Assembly: GCA_947476295.1 (NCBI GenBank)
Contig: CANJQC010000002.1
Span: forward strand, 62,001-126,000
Reading direction: 5' to 3'
From: Planctomycetaceae bacterium
GTDB taxonomy: Bacteria > Planctomycetota > Planctomycetia > Planctomycetales > Planctomycetaceae
DNA length: 64,000 bases
Positions 44,765-54,219 of this stretch are shown here, in pieces; within the stretch, counting starts at the first letter, position 1, and each line of letters begins with the position of its first letter. The position numbers were made by a program, and so were the translations under genes. The notes under the pieces are model-generated. The model was not told the origin of the DNA. It did no database searches and saw nothing but the letters and a program-made list of their open reading frames with translations.

Positions 44765-45536
44765 TCCGTACTCCTTCTGCGACCCAGCGGGTAAATTTGA
44801 TTTGCCGGGTTTGCTGGCCCCGACGATCGATGTTTCCATGCCGGCGTCGTGGTTGACACCGGCAAGTGATTCTGGACGAAGCCTCGGCAGGACGGACCGA
44901 TCGGTTCGACAGTCAAAACTGTCGGAATCGCCCCCGGAAACAGACTCATGTCCGCAATGCCGAGACTCGTCAGATGACTTAAGATATTCCACTCACAGCC
45001 CTAAAGATCGGCTTACGCGCCGCCGCAGGATCAGTACATTCGTCAGAATCGCTAAAATCATCGCGCTGGGCATCGCGCTGCCAGATCATCACTGGAAAGG
45101 CCCGGTGTTCCACCTCGCGCCGTCTGTCCCGTAACACCACTGACGCCGAACGATCGCCCTGCGCGGCGAACAACCGCTGCGGCTTCCGGCAAATCCTGCT
45201 GAAAAATCCCTGCCGTCCACGGGACACACTCTGAAAAATCTGAGCAAGGCACACCGATAGAAGACCGAATTCACCCTGTTGCAGACGACGGTCAATTCCA
45301 ATTGATCACTGGCTGGAGAAATTGGCAGCGGCGCTGCGGCCAATGTTCAGCATCCAACGGGAATTTTTTGTTTCAGGGCCTTGCTTTCACGAAACATTTG
45401 ATTCGTTTGAACAGTGCGCTGCATAGCAATTTCGATTTGGCCACGGCATACTACATTCATTGCAGTCGCGTGCCCGATGGCAGAATGTTGATCGGGCAGG
45501 CTCTCGATTTTCAGGTCACTTTTCAGGAACATTCGC
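44765..45536. other. Large 772-bp spacer without a recognisable gene
   Basis: Several open frames exist on both strands but none has a start with a ribosome-binding site and a plausible product. A palindrome CGACAGT-CAAA-ACTGTCG at 44907-44924 is the only clear structure. The last 150 bases are richer in A/T and probably contain the aldehyde dehydrogenase promoter. Confidence 0.5.
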
Positions 45537-47015
45537 ATGTCCGCACTTGTCGAAACAACACATGTCGCAGCCCCGAAAATTCGTCAGACAGGCATCCTGA
45601 TCGGCGATGAGTTTCGGCCGTCGGTCAGCGGAAAGACTTTTAAGACTGTCAATCCGGCCACTGAAGAAGTCATCTGCGAAGTGGCCGAAGGGGATGTCGC
45701 CGATGTGGATCTTGCCGTTCATGCCGCGCGAGCTGCATTCGAAACCGGGCCGTGGTCACGCATGGACGCTCGTGATCGAGGTCGATTATTGAACAAGCTG
45801 GCGGATCTCGCTGAGCAACATCTGGATGAGCTTTCCGCTCTCGAGACGCTTGACAATGGCAAGCCAATCAGCGACTCCCGCGCGGCGGACTTGCCGCTGG
45901 CCATCGATTGCCTGCGCTACTACGCGGGCTGGGCTGACAAGATTCACGGCGACACGATTCCAATTCGAGGTAATTATTTTTGCTACACGCGCAGAGAACC
46001 GGTCGGCGTCTGCGGACAGATCATTCCGTGGAATTTTCCGCTCCTGATGGTCGCATGGAAGTGGGGTCCGGCACTGGCGACCGGCAATACGATCGTCATG
46101 AAACCTGCCGAACAGACGCCTCTCAGTTGTCTTCGTCTCGCAGAACTGGCGCTGGAAGCAGGCTTTCCGCCAGGCGTGATCAATGTCGTGCCCGGATACG
46201 GCCCAACCGCAGGCGCGGCTTTGGTTAGGCATCCGGAGGTGGACAAAATCGCGTTCACGGGTGAAGGATTGACGGCAAAGATCATCATGCGCGAGGCTGC
46301 CGAGACATTGAAACGGCTTACGTTTGAACTCGGAGGCAAAAGTCCGAACATCGTGTTTGCGGATGCCGATCTGGACGCTGCGGCTGCCGGAGCGGAGTTT
46401 GGCTTGTTCTTCAATCAGGGCCAGTGCTGCTGTGCCGGCAGTCGATTGTTCGTCGAAGAATCTGTACACGATGAATTTGTCGAACGTATCGTGCAACGCG
46501 CTCAACAACGAGTGCTGGGGAATCCGTTCGATACCGAAACAGATCAGGGGCCTCAGATTGATCAGGCGCAATTCGAAAAGATCATGAGTTACATCGGTCG
46601 CGGTCAGGCACAAGGTGCGAACTGCGTCACTGGAGGCAAACGATTCGGCAACCGTGGTTTTTTTGTCGAGCCGACAGTGTTCACCGGCGTTTCTGACACG
46701 ATGGATATTGCTCGGGAAGAAATCTTCGGCCCGGTTCTGAGCGTGCTGAAATTCAAGAATGCTGCAGAAGTGACTAGGCGTGCGAACGACACCTGCTACG
46801 GACTTGCTGCTGCCGTCTGGACACGCGATGTGAAAAAAGCACATCAGGTCGCGGCAAATGTTCGAGCCGGAACAGTCTGGGTCAACTGCTACGACGTCTT
46901 CGACGCCGCCGCACCGTTTGGTGGTTTCAAAATGAGCGGCATGGGCCGCGAACTGGGCGAAGCCGGTCTTGCTAACTATACCGAACTGAAGACCGTGACG
47001 ATGAATCTGGGGTAA
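45537..47015 (+). CDS. NAD(P)-dependent aldehyde dehydrogenase
   Basis: A 492-residue class 1/2 aldehyde dehydrogenase-like enzyme. The catalytic cysteine is the middle one of C297-C298-C299 in [12 protein letters not shown], the general base glutamate is in [10 protein letters not shown], and the substrate gate is [13 protein letters not shown]. The nucleotide-binding turn, usually FTGSTEVG, reads FTGEGLTAK here. The closing [14 protein letters not shown] is intact. The natural aldehyde is not known; an iron alcohol dehydrogenase that might make or use aldehydes is encoded 9 kb away. Confidence 0.94.
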   Translation: MSALVETTHVAAPKIRQTGILIGDEFRPSVSGKTFKTVNPATEEVICEVAEGDVADVDLAVHAARAAFETGPWSRMDARDRGRLLNKLADLAEQHLDELSALETLDNGKPISDSRAADLPLAIDCLRYYAGWADKIHGDTIPIRGNYFCYTRREPVGVCGQIIPWNFPLLMVAWKWGPALATGNTIVMKPAEQTPLSCLRLAELALEAGFPPGVINVVPGYGPTAGAALVRHPEVDKIAFTGEGLTAKIIMREAAETLKRLTFELGGKSPNIVFADADLDAAAAGAEFGLFFNQGQCCCAGSRLFVEESVHDEFVERIVQRAQQRVLGNPFDTETDQGPQIDQAQFEKIMSYIGRGQAQGANCVTGGKRFGNRGFFVEPTVFTGVSDTMDIAREEIFGPVLSVLKFKNAAEVTRRANDTCYGLAAAVWTRDVKKAHQVAANVRAGTVWVNCYDVFDAAAPFGGFKMSGMGRELGEAGLANYTELKTVTMNLG

Positions 47016-47075
47016 ACGCCACCCTGCGATCTCTTGATTGAAGTTCGAATGTCCAAACCTCGGGCACAAACAAAA

Positions 47076-47101
47076 GGCCGCGTTGCTTTCGCGACGCGGC
47101 C
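47076..47101 (-). terminator. GC-rich hairpin with T-tract for the TadG operon
   Basis: The stem GGCCGCGT/ACGCGGCC (47076-47083 with 47094-47101) has a ten-base loop. Read on the minus strand it is followed by TTTTGTTTG, the pattern of a Rho-independent terminator 46 bases after the VWA gene's stop. It may also serve the aldehyde dehydrogenase gene from the other side (CTTCTGATTG follows). Confidence 0.85.
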
Positions 47102-47146
47102 CTTCTGATTGTGACGTCCTGCATTCAGCAGGCCAGTTATTCGTTC

Positions 47147-49105
47147 TTATTCCTGAGTCACCACCAGTCGGGGAGGAGGAACCTGGCCAGCCAGAATTCC
47201 AAATGCTTCCTGCAGCAGCAATGTCTGCGCGGTAACCGATGTTCCGGCAGGCACCACGACATCCATGCCACCAGAGATTTTCGCGATTGCTTTCAGCAGC
47301 GCTGTATCGGCGCCGGCACCGACGCAGAGCGTGTGAATTTTGATCTCCTGATCGGCCGCCAGTTTCGCCTGATACAACGCATACTGCGACGATACGTCGC
47401 TTGTCGTATAGTCCGCAATTCCATCCTTGTTATAGTCAAGTAAAGTGTTCCAGTTCCAGCTGGATGGAAGGCTGAATCCGGACGGATAGACGTTGGGAAT
47501 TCCGTCCGTCATCAGCAGAATCACCTTATGAGCCCCATAGCGACCATTGGAGTTGATCAGGTCGGTTGCCTTCAGGATGCCATCTCCCGTCGCCGTGGTG
47601 CTGGTATAATGTCCGGCCTGTTTGTGAAACTGAATCGTGTTGATATCCTGGTATCGTGTTGACATAAGGTCAGACGTCCCCAGATTTACAGTCACATCAG
47701 CTCCGTCTTCGTTCAGCCCGGTTTCGATACGGGCTGAGGTCGCATAATCCACCAGGCCAATATGATCGCCGTAGCTCAGGTCGTTCATAAACTGACAGAA
47801 TGTTTCCATACCCAACTTCATGCCGTGAAACGGATAGCAGGGAGCTCGCCACAAATCCTCAGACTGTGAGTTCGAGGTGCGAGATTCCATCAGGTAGACA
47901 CACAGCGTACGGTAGCCGTATTTTTTATTGTAACCTTGACTGCTGAGGCTGCTGTTGGTGCGGACATAGTCCACATAGGCCAGCCATCGTGACTTGCTGG
48001 TTGCGATGGACGGTTTTCCGAGACGCAAACCGGTGGACGTATTCTTTCCTTCCTGCGGAAACGGAATCGCGCTTTCCGCAACCGGAGGAAAGTAGCCAGG
48101 AGCTGTGGTTTCAGCGACTGTTGACCAGGTACTGCCGCTGCTCAGCTTTCTTCTCAGCTGTCCGTTGTACGTACCCTGAGTGTACCGCCGATAGTCATAG
48201 CTACCTGATGTCTTTGCATAATAATCATCGCCTGAAGTATTGAGCGACCAGCTGTCATAGTAGTTTTTCGCTGGTGTGTACAACCCCAGAGCCTCAATTA
48301 CAGTCTGACTGGTGTTACTGGAATTGGATGTTCCTACAGCGGAGTTAATCAGTCCAAGCCCTGCTGACGGAAACTTCTTCGTTGCCGTGTCGTTGCTGAA
48401 CCGCACATCCGATGCCACCAATGCATTCCAGATAGCATCCAGATTGCTTTCCACTGCGGCTTTCGTCAGACGGCTGATTGTCGCCGAACTCATGCAACTG
48501 TCGTCGTTCATCGAAGCTGAATAGTCCAGCGTGCAGACGATGTCGCGGGATTCGATGAAGGCTGTTGCCGATGCGGTAAGCGTTTTATCCCGTTCTCCTA
48601 GGACGGCAGCAAAAATCAGTGGCAGTTTTGCATCCGGAGCAGCCGCATCACTGTTGTCTTTGCGGATAACCACTTTGACACAGTTGAACGGTCCGGTCCC
48701 CCACGTATCAGTGTAAGAAACACCATCACTCGCCAGGATTCGCCTACCGAGGGTGACGTCTGTCGCCGGATCAATGTAGAAGCCATTGATACTGGCGACA
48801 TACTCTGCCATTGCTCCAGTATCCGCAACAGCTGCGGCCTGTACGACGTTGACGTCTAATACATTCGCGGAATTCAATTTTGCATTACGAACAGCCACGA
48901 CAATTTCCTGTGCTGCCGCCAGAGCTGCTGCGTCCGCCGCTGATTGCATGCGGGTCTTGGTCACCGTGATCATCCCAAGGTCCACCGACATTCCCACGAA
49001 TGTCATGGTGCCCAGCAGGCAAATGACTACCAGCACAAAAAAGACCCCTTTCCGATGTTCCTTTCGGAACTGCCACGCCCCCGATTTTTGATCTGTTTGC
49101 TTCAT
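47147..49105 (-). CDS. TadG-like pilus-assembly protein with VWA domain
   Basis: A 652-residue membrane-anchored protein. The N-terminus has the TadG pattern: a basic leader, one helix (GVFFVLVVICLLGTMTFVGM, about residues 20-39), then SVDLGMITVTKTRMQSAADAAALAAAQE. A von Willebrand A domain starts near residue 190 with the metal-site motif DYSASM and shows GDHIGLVDYA and HKVILLMTDGIPN later; a Tyr/Ser-rich insertion of about 180 residues lies inside it. It should face the periplasm or surface. It is the last gene of a three-gene set; AGGGAGG precedes its ATG. Confidence 0.85.
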   Translation of the reverse strand: MKQTDQKSGAWQFRKEHRKGVFFVLVVICLLGTMTFVGMSVDLGMITVTKTRMQSAADAAALAAAQEIVVAVRNAKLNSANVLDVNVVQAAAVADTGAMAEYVASINGFYIDPATDVTLGRRILASDGVSYTDTWGTGPFNCVKVVIRKDNSDAAAPDAKLPLIFAAVLGERDKTLTASATAFIESRDIVCTLDYSASMNDDSCMSSATISRLTKAAVESNLDAIWNALVASDVRFSNDTATKKFPSAGLGLINSAVGTSNSSNTSQTVIEALGLYTPAKNYYDSWSLNTSGDDYYAKTSGSYDYRRYTQGTYNGQLRRKLSSGSTWSTVAETTAPGYFPPVAESAIPFPQEGKNTSTGLRLGKPSIATSKSRWLAYVDYVRTNSSLSSQGYNKKYGYRTLCVYLMESRTSNSQSEDLWRAPCYPFHGMKLGMETFCQFMNDLSYGDHIGLVDYATSARIETGLNEDGADVTVNLGTSDLMSTRYQDINTIQFHKQAGHYTSTTATGDGILKATDLINSNGRYGAHKVILLMTDGIPNVYPSGFSLPSSWNWNTLLDYNKDGIADYTTSDVSSQYALYQAKLAADQEIKIHTLCVGAGADTALLKAIAKISGGMDVVVPAGTSVTAQTLLLQEAFGILAGQVPPPRLVVTQE

Positions 49106-49146
49106 TTCAGTCCCCTCCCTCTTAGGTGGTCATCACAGGTTGCTAT

Positions 49147-49163
49147 CGGCTCAACGTGAGCCG
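49147..49163. repeat. Short hairpin between TadE-like and TadG-like genes
   Basis: CGGCTCA and TGAGCCG pair around ACG. It lies in the 123-base gap before the VWA gene and could modulate its expression. No T-tract follows on the minus strand. Confidence 0.4.
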
Positions 49164-49228
49164 GTCTCATCACCGGTTGATACATCTGCGGTAACAACCG
49201 AAAAACTCACTTCATACTTCGACCGCTA

Positions 49229-49738
49229 TCATTGTGTTACGGCTCGCATTACAATTGACTCCTTCAAGGTTTTCCCCCCAAGGTATGTCATCGGAAACGC
49301 ACTCACGCTCGAATACGGCATCGTGACTTCGACCTTAACGAGCTGAAGATCATTGAGCGGGTCGGCTAGGTTAAACGTCTGCCCGACGCTGGCACCGCAC
49401 GCATGTGTAATCGTGACGGTTGAGTTATTGCCACGGAGTCCTGCCGCCGTCAGAAAATTCTTCAGATCCTGCTCGATTTTCTGGTTCCGAGTCCGATTAT
49501 CCTTGATGATATATTTTAAGTCCATCGCCGACAGCCCCGTCAGGCGTCCGGATTCGCGACAGGCCGACTGCAGAATCGAAGACGCTCGCAGAGCCGCCCC
49601 GATCTCCAGAATCCCAAGGACCATTACGATCAATAATGGCAGCGTCACCGCGCACTCCACCATTGCGGCAGCCTTGCGATTGCCCGTACGGAATGGCGCA
49701 CGATTTCGTTGTCGTGTCATCAAGGTCAGATTTTTCAC
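49229..49738 (-). CDS. TadE-like pseudopilin
   Basis: A 169-residue single-pass protein. After a basic leader, AAAMVECAVTLPLLIVMVLGILEIG is the TadE-type start: conserved E within a hydrophobic helix. The rest is periplasmic and ends with a beta-rich part (VKVEVTMPYSSVSAFPM). TadE-family proteins are minor pseudopilins of Flp/Tad pili. The GTG at 49738 sits two bases after the previous gene's stop codon and seven after AAAGGA; an ATG at 49720 lacks such a site. Confidence 0.82.
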   Translation of the reverse strand: MKNLTLMTRQRNRAPFRTGNRKAAAMVECAVTLPLLIVMVLGILEIGAALRASSILQSACRESGRLTGLSAMDLKYIIKDNRTRNQKIEQDLKNFLTAAGLRGNNSTVTITHACGASVGQTFNLADPLNDLQLVKVEVTMPYSSVSAFPMTYLGGKTLKESIVMRAVTQ

Positions 49739-49740
49739 GG

Positions 49741-50229
49741 CTATTCCTTTCGCATCACGGACTGACCATAAACTGTCAGCCCGCCCAACCATTTTGGCCC
49801 CAGAATCGCGACGTCAGAATACGGCACGGACACACGTACAATGAACAGTTGCCGACGTTCGGCAGTGGACAGTTCGATATTAGGAAGCGTGGAGTAATTG
49901 ATCGTCGCAGCATCGACACCGGCGACGTCGAATGTGTCGCCATTTTTCACTAGTACCGTGGCTTTGGCAGCAGGAATCGCCGAACTGACAATTTGACTTG
50001 CCAAGGTGGACACATTCGCTGTGGTTATTGGCGCACTCACCCCTAAGCGCGCTGCGCGCTGCGCAGCGGAGTTCAATGTGTGGATGGTCATAAAGACGTG
50101 ACCGAACTCGATGACCCCGAACAGAATCAGAAAGAAGATCGGAAGCACGACTGCCGTTTCCGTCAGCGTCGATCCATCACGCCCGTTCCCGGTTCGCGTA
50201 TGCCGTGTCAGTTTACTGAGAAGGCGCAT
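49741..50229 (-). CDS. TadE-like pseudopilin
   Basis: A 162-residue relative of the next gene. GSTLTETAVVLPIFFLILFGVIEFGHVF (about residues 19-46) is the conserved TadE helix with its glutamate; the remainder resembles the second TadE-like product (FIVRVSVPYSDVAILGP and a short C-terminus). GGAG precedes the ATG. It is probably the first gene of the operon TadE-TadE-TadG(VWA). The secretion ATPase and platform genes of a tad locus are not in the window. Confidence 0.85.
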   Translation of the reverse strand: MRLLSKLTRHTRTGNGRDGSTLTETAVVLPIFFLILFGVIEFGHVFMTIHTLNSAAQRAARLGVSAPITTANVSTLASQIVSSAIPAAKATVLVKNGDTFDVAGVDAATINYSTLPNIELSTAERRQLFIVRVSVPYSDVAILGPKWLGGLTVYGQSVMRKE

Positions 50230-50765
50230 GATGCGTCTCCAGACTCGCTAAAAAGGGAGCGTGCTTCCGGTTCATCTCCGAACGGCTACAAGATGCCCGT
50301 CGGTCCGGGTCGCAACGCACCGTTGTAAAAGCCTAGATCAGGGCGGGAGGATAGAACGGGGAATTTGCCTGCGCCGGGAGGTGGCAAAGAATCGGCATGG
50401 CAGGACGACAGCACCTTGTTGCCGGAACGCCACATCCTGACAGTGCCAAAGGTGCAGGCCAATTCAGTTTCGGCAGTTTCTGCTGGACGGATGCCACACA
50501 TGATGCCGTAATGCCACGTGACCAGCCGCAAGATGGCGTCAGAATATGCCGATAATTCCTAGGGGAGCGACTCTGCAGATGCTGCCGTGTCGCACTGCAC
50601 CATTCTGCCGCACGTAGGCGCCCCCGCGGCACCAGGCCTGACCCATCGCAAAAAACGAACGACTGACGCAATCACAAACCGCAGAACCAATCCTTTGGCT
50701 GGTCCAAAACAATTCGTCTGCTGCTGAATTTTTGCCCGAACACCGGGCCGGAGTAACTGATCCTG
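50230..50765. other. 536-bp divergent spacer
   Basis: It separates the TadE operon and the sensor kinase, which run in opposite directions. I see no gene. A short GCCCG/CGGGC hairpin lies just before the kinase ribosome-binding site (GGCCGGAG), about 50739-50755. Promoters for both should be here. Confidence 0.45.
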
Positions 50766-51548
50766 ATGGATGACTCTCAAAAAATCGCCGATCTGGAACA
50801 ACGCCTGTCCATGCTTGAGGATGAACTCATGCGGGCTCAGCGACTGAGTTCCGTCGGTGCGCTTGCGTCGTCAATCACCCACGAATTCAACAACATTCTC
50901 ACGACGGTGATCAACTACGCCAAAATGGGCTTGCGACATACAGACGAAAAAACGCGTACAAAATCGTTTGACAGAATTCTCTCCGCCGGCCAGCGCGCCG
51001 CTCAGATCACGACAGGAATGCTTGCCTATGCTCGCAATTCGTCCGACCGAGTCGAACCGTCAGATTTGAAGCGACTGCTCGACGACGTGCTGGTGCTGGT
51101 GCAGAAGGATTTGCAGATGCACCGCATCACAGTCGATCTGATGGCTCCGTCGGCTGTGTGGGCGTTAGTAAACGCAAGCCAAATTCAGCAGATCCTGATG
51201 AACCTCATCGTGAACGCGCGTCAGGCAATGAAGGACGCCGGGCGACTGAGACTGATTGTCCGCGACAACACTTCCGAAGGCTGGGCGGAGATTGTCGTGA
51301 GTGACACCGGCTGCGGGATTCCGCACGACAAGTTACCGCACATCTTCGATTCTTTCTACACGACCAAAACGCCCGATGCTCGCGGCCAGGGCGGAACCGG
51401 TCTCGGCCTGTCGCTGTGCCTTCGCATCGTGGAAGCTCATCACGGAAGAATCCGAGTCGAGAGCGAAATTGGCAAAGGCACGACGTTTACGCTAAAGCTG
51501 CCACGCTCTGAATCCCCCGCCGGATTTATCGATACGTCTGCTGCGTAA
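50766..51548 (+). CDS. Short soluble histidine kinase (NtrB/PAS-less type)
   Basis: A 260-residue kinase made only of an N-terminal coiled coil (about residues 1-30, LEQRLSMLEDELMRAQRL), a dimerisation/H-box (ASSITHEFNNILTTVINYAK, H at about 41) and an ATPase domain. N-box NLIVNARQAM, G1 DTGCGIP, F-box IFDSFYTTK and G2 GTGLGLSLCLRIVEAH are intact. There is no sensor module or membrane helix. It must be recruited by another protein; no regulator gene adjoins it. Confidence 0.88.
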   Translation: MDDSQKIADLEQRLSMLEDELMRAQRLSSVGALASSITHEFNNILTTVINYAKMGLRHTDEKTRTKSFDRILSAGQRAAQITTGMLAYARNSSDRVEPSDLKRLLDDVLVLVQKDLQMHRITVDLMAPSAVWALVNASQIQQILMNLIVNARQAMKDAGRLRLIVRDNTSEGWAEIVVSDTGCGIPHDKLPHIFDSFYTTKTPDARGQGGTGLGLSLCLRIVEAHHGRIRVESEIGKGTTFTLKLPRSESPAGFIDTSAA

Positions 51549-51603
51549 AGCCATTGGTGTGGGCTGGCGCTCACATTGCGAGATTTGTCGCACCGTATAG
51601 AAG

Positions 51604-52413
51604 TCATTGAGATACATTGGCCAGCATGGCGAGCCCGTGCAGGGCCAGGCTGTCAATGAATGTGGCTCCGGCAAGGTGCTGCACTACCTGGCGACCGCCG
51701 CCGCCTGTGACCACAATCTCCGGAGGTTCACATTGCGCGAATCGCTGGACCGCAGCAGCCGAAAGCCGATCGACAAGTTCCCGCACGGCTCCAAGCTGTC
51801 CGATGAAAAGACCGGCCCGCATTGCATCTTCGGTGTTTCGCCCTGGCACATCTGGAAGTTCAGCTGGTTCGTCATCGACGCTGATCAACGGCAATCGAGC
51901 AGTGTAATCGTGCATCGCGTATGCCGAAAGTCGCAGTCCCGGAAGAATACTGCCGCCGCGAAATGTCCGATCCGCAGTCATCAGATCAACGGTTGTCGCT
52001 GTGCCGGAATCCACCACGATGACAGCTCGATCTGTCGCAAGCAGTCGACTAGCAGCGAATACATTCAACAAACGGTCAATGCCGACTTTCGCTGGGGCGT
52101 CAACATCGACAGTCAGCGGAATCTGTTGACAGCTGGCAACAACGGCAGGCCGACATTCTGCAAACGGCCATGAACCAATCACCTGATCCCGAGTTTCAGG
52201 ATCACTGCCGGCAATGACTGCGTGAATCGGAGCAGGCAGATTTTGAGTCTGCCACCACGCCGTCAGTGCATTCACAAGACTCGGTGTCTGATCCAGCACA
52301 CACGCCACGATACTGATGGGCTCTACCGAGTTGTGCTGATCGACATGAAACACACCGAACTTCGCGCGTGTGTTGCCGATGTCTATGGCCAGGACGTTCG
52401 AAAGGCGTTTCAT
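51604..52413 (-). CDS. coaX: Type III pantothenate kinase
   Basis: A 269-residue ASKHA-fold enzyme for the first committed step of CoA synthesis. The PHOSPHATE-1 motif is AIDIGNTRAKFG at the N-terminus, VGIDRLLN is the GxDR block, and VVDSGTATTVDLM the PHOSPHATE-2/adenosine-type block. The start was taken as ATG 52413, just before MKRLSNVLAIDIG; upstream in-frame codons precede a poor context. The type III enzyme is not inhibited by CoA. It joins panC in the same pathway. Confidence 0.93.
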   Translation of the reverse strand: MKRLSNVLAIDIGNTRAKFGVFHVDQHNSVEPISIVACVLDQTPSLVNALTAWWQTQNLPAPIHAVIAGSDPETRDQVIGSWPFAECRPAVVASCQQIPLTVDVDAPAKVGIDRLLNVFAASRLLATDRAVIVVDSGTATTVDLMTADRTFRGGSILPGLRLSAYAMHDYTARLPLISVDDEPAELPDVPGRNTEDAMRAGLFIGQLGAVRELVDRLSAAAVQRFAQCEPPEIVVTGGGGRQVVQHLAGATFIDSLALHGLAMLANVSQ

Positions 52414-52476
52414 GGAAATTGACTTCTCCCGCAGGATGGAACTGGCGAGCAACGCGAGCGCAGCCGCACTAGGTTC

Positions 52477-52863
52477 TCAGACACCGGGCGATGAATCGAC
52501 TTCAAGCCCCGCTTCCTTCCAGCCTCGAAATCCGCCGTCCATTGAAATAACGTTGGTATAACCCATGTGCTGCAGATTCACTGCAGCCAACGCCGACCGA
52601 TACCCTCCTCCACAGTAAAGCACAATTGCAGTCGCAGTGTCCGGAATTTTTTCTTCAATATCGCGTTCAATCACGCCCTTGCCAATATGCACCGCCTCAG
52701 GAATCCTCGCGGCATTGAATTCACTTTCCTCACGCACATCCACCAGCACAAACGCTTCCCTGTGCTTCCGCCGTGCAGCAACATCCACAACCGTACATTC
52801 CGTAATCAGCGGCCGCACACTATCCACAATCCGCTCAAACCGCACACCGTGATTCTTTGCCAT
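52477..52863 (-). CDS. Rhodanese-like sulfurtransferase domain protein
   Basis: A 128-residue single rhodanese domain. The active-site cysteine is in VLYCGGGYRSA (about residue 84), with VLVDVREESEFNAARIPEA before and NVISMDGGFRGWKEAG after. GlpE-like proteins of this length move sulfane sulfur to acceptors such as cyanide or thioredoxin; the substrate is unknown. The start at ATG 52863 is supported by GGAAAG and the family-like MAKNHG beginning; ATG 52875 is an alternative. Confidence 0.9.
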   Translation of the reverse strand: MAKNHGVRFERIVDSVRPLITECTVVDVAARRKHREAFVLVDVREESEFNAARIPEAVHIGKGVIERDIEEKIPDTATAIVLYCGGGYRSALAAVNLQHMGYTNVISMDGGFRGWKEAGLEVDSSPGV

Positions 52864-52996
52864 ATCGCTTTCCATATCCAGTCTGAGTAAACTCGGCCCG
52901 CCGGTCCCGATCGTCTGCGCAAACGAGGCAGGCGTTCTTGTATCCAACATTCTAGCTTCGTTCCCGGCACCACACCAACGTTGACACGTGGAGCAT

Positions 52997-54202
52997 TCAT
53001 GCGAAGCAAAGCAGGCGTCCGTTCTGCTGATCTTCGCCGGCGACGAGATGTCCTTCGCCGATGGCGATGCCGGCATTAATGGGGCGTCCACCGTTGTGCT
53101 TCCAGATTTCTTTACCCGTCTCAAGTTCGATGCCGTACAGGTTGCCGTCTCCGGAACCCACAAACAGTCTTCGATCGACGACGGCGGCTGAACATTCTAT
53201 GCGGGCCCGAGTCGCAAATGTCCACTTGCCTTCACCTGAATTTCGATCGACAGCGTGAATGTTCTTGTCGTGGCCACCGACAATAACCATGTCATCGGTC
53301 ACAGCTGGAGACGCATGAAATGGCATCTTGCGCGGACCTTCATAACGCCAGACAAACTCGCCTTTGCGCCAATCGACGCAGACGATTTCTCCGGTATGGG
53401 TGCCCACGTACAACAGATCTCCGACGACAGCGGGCGATGCGATGAGAAACGACTCCAGCGGCATGTCACGAAATTCTTTGCCGGTCTCTAAATCGATCAC
53501 TCGCAAGTGTTCGTCACATCCTGCCAGAAATGTAAATGTACCGGCGATGGCGGGCGAACAGTTGATCCGGTCATTGGTCTGAAACTTCCAGACTTCGCTG
53601 CCGTCTGAATTCAGGCAGTACAAAAAACTGTCGTGTGATGCGAGCAACAACTTGTCTTTGTATTGCGCCACACAGCCGGCAATTTCAGCATCGGAGGCAA
53701 ACACCCAGACTTTCTTACCGGTGCCTAGATCGATGGCGTGCAGCACGCCATCCTCGTCGCCAATGTAGATCATAGACGCCGTGACAAGTGGAGCTGCCTT
53801 GAATCCTGGAGCAAATTTTTTAGGATCGGGATCTTCGATCGAGCGGTACTTCCAGATTTCTTCGCCAGTCTTCAAATTCAGACAATGCAGATATCCTGCC
53901 AGCGCCGGTGCGTAGACGAAGTCGCCGACAATTGCGACTGCTGCCACCCAGCCATCCGGCGATGAAAACTCCCACTTCAATGCCGGCTGCTCGGCAAGCG
54001 AAGATTTGGAAATACCACGTTGATCTGGGGTCGCTCGAAAAGACGCCCAGCTGGATTCACCAGGCGCTTCCGAATCTGCGAATGTAGGTGCAGCAAGCAG
54101 TGATCGCCCAATGCCTGACGATATGCTGATTGCTGAGAGGCCTGCGCCAATCTCGCGCAGCGCACTGCGACGGGATGTCGTCGTTGAAGGGAATGTTCGC
54201 AT
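52997..54202 (-). CDS. Exported PQQ-repeat beta-propeller protein (BamB-like)
   Basis: A 401-residue beta-propeller with a twin-arginine-like signal (TSRRSALREIGAGL near residue 9). At least seven repeats of the PQQ/BamB kind are seen, each with a pattern such as YLHCLNLKTGEEIWKY, VLHAIDLGTGKKVWVF and NLYGIELETGKEIWKH. This fold serves either as a protein-protein scaffold (BamB) or, with PQQ, as a dehydrogenase; catalytic PQQ residues could not be identified. It lies 17 bases downstream of the alcohol dehydrogenase gene on the same strand. Confidence 0.85.
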   Translation of the reverse strand: MRTFPSTTTSRRSALREIGAGLSAISISSGIGRSLLAAPTFADSEAPGESSWASFRATPDQRGISKSSLAEQPALKWEFSSPDGWVAAVAIVGDFVYAPALAGYLHCLNLKTGEEIWKYRSIEDPDPKKFAPGFKAAPLVTASMIYIGDEDGVLHAIDLGTGKKVWVFASDAEIAGCVAQYKDKLLLASHDSFLYCLNSDGSEVWKFQTNDRINCSPAIAGTFTFLAGCDEHLRVIDLETGKEFRDMPLESFLIASPAVVGDLLYVGTHTGEIVCVDWRKGEFVWRYEGPRKMPFHASPAVTDDMVIVGGHDKNIHAVDRNSGEGKWTFATRARIECSAAVVDRRLFVGSGDGNLYGIELETGKEIWKHNGGRPINAGIAIGEGHLVAGEDQQNGRLLCFA

Positions 54203-54219
54203 GGAAAATGATTCCAAAA

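Noticed and set aside
44979-45254. 91-codon minus-strand frame in the large spacer
   Set aside because: Residue order looks random, no ribosome-binding site and overlapping frames are equally open.
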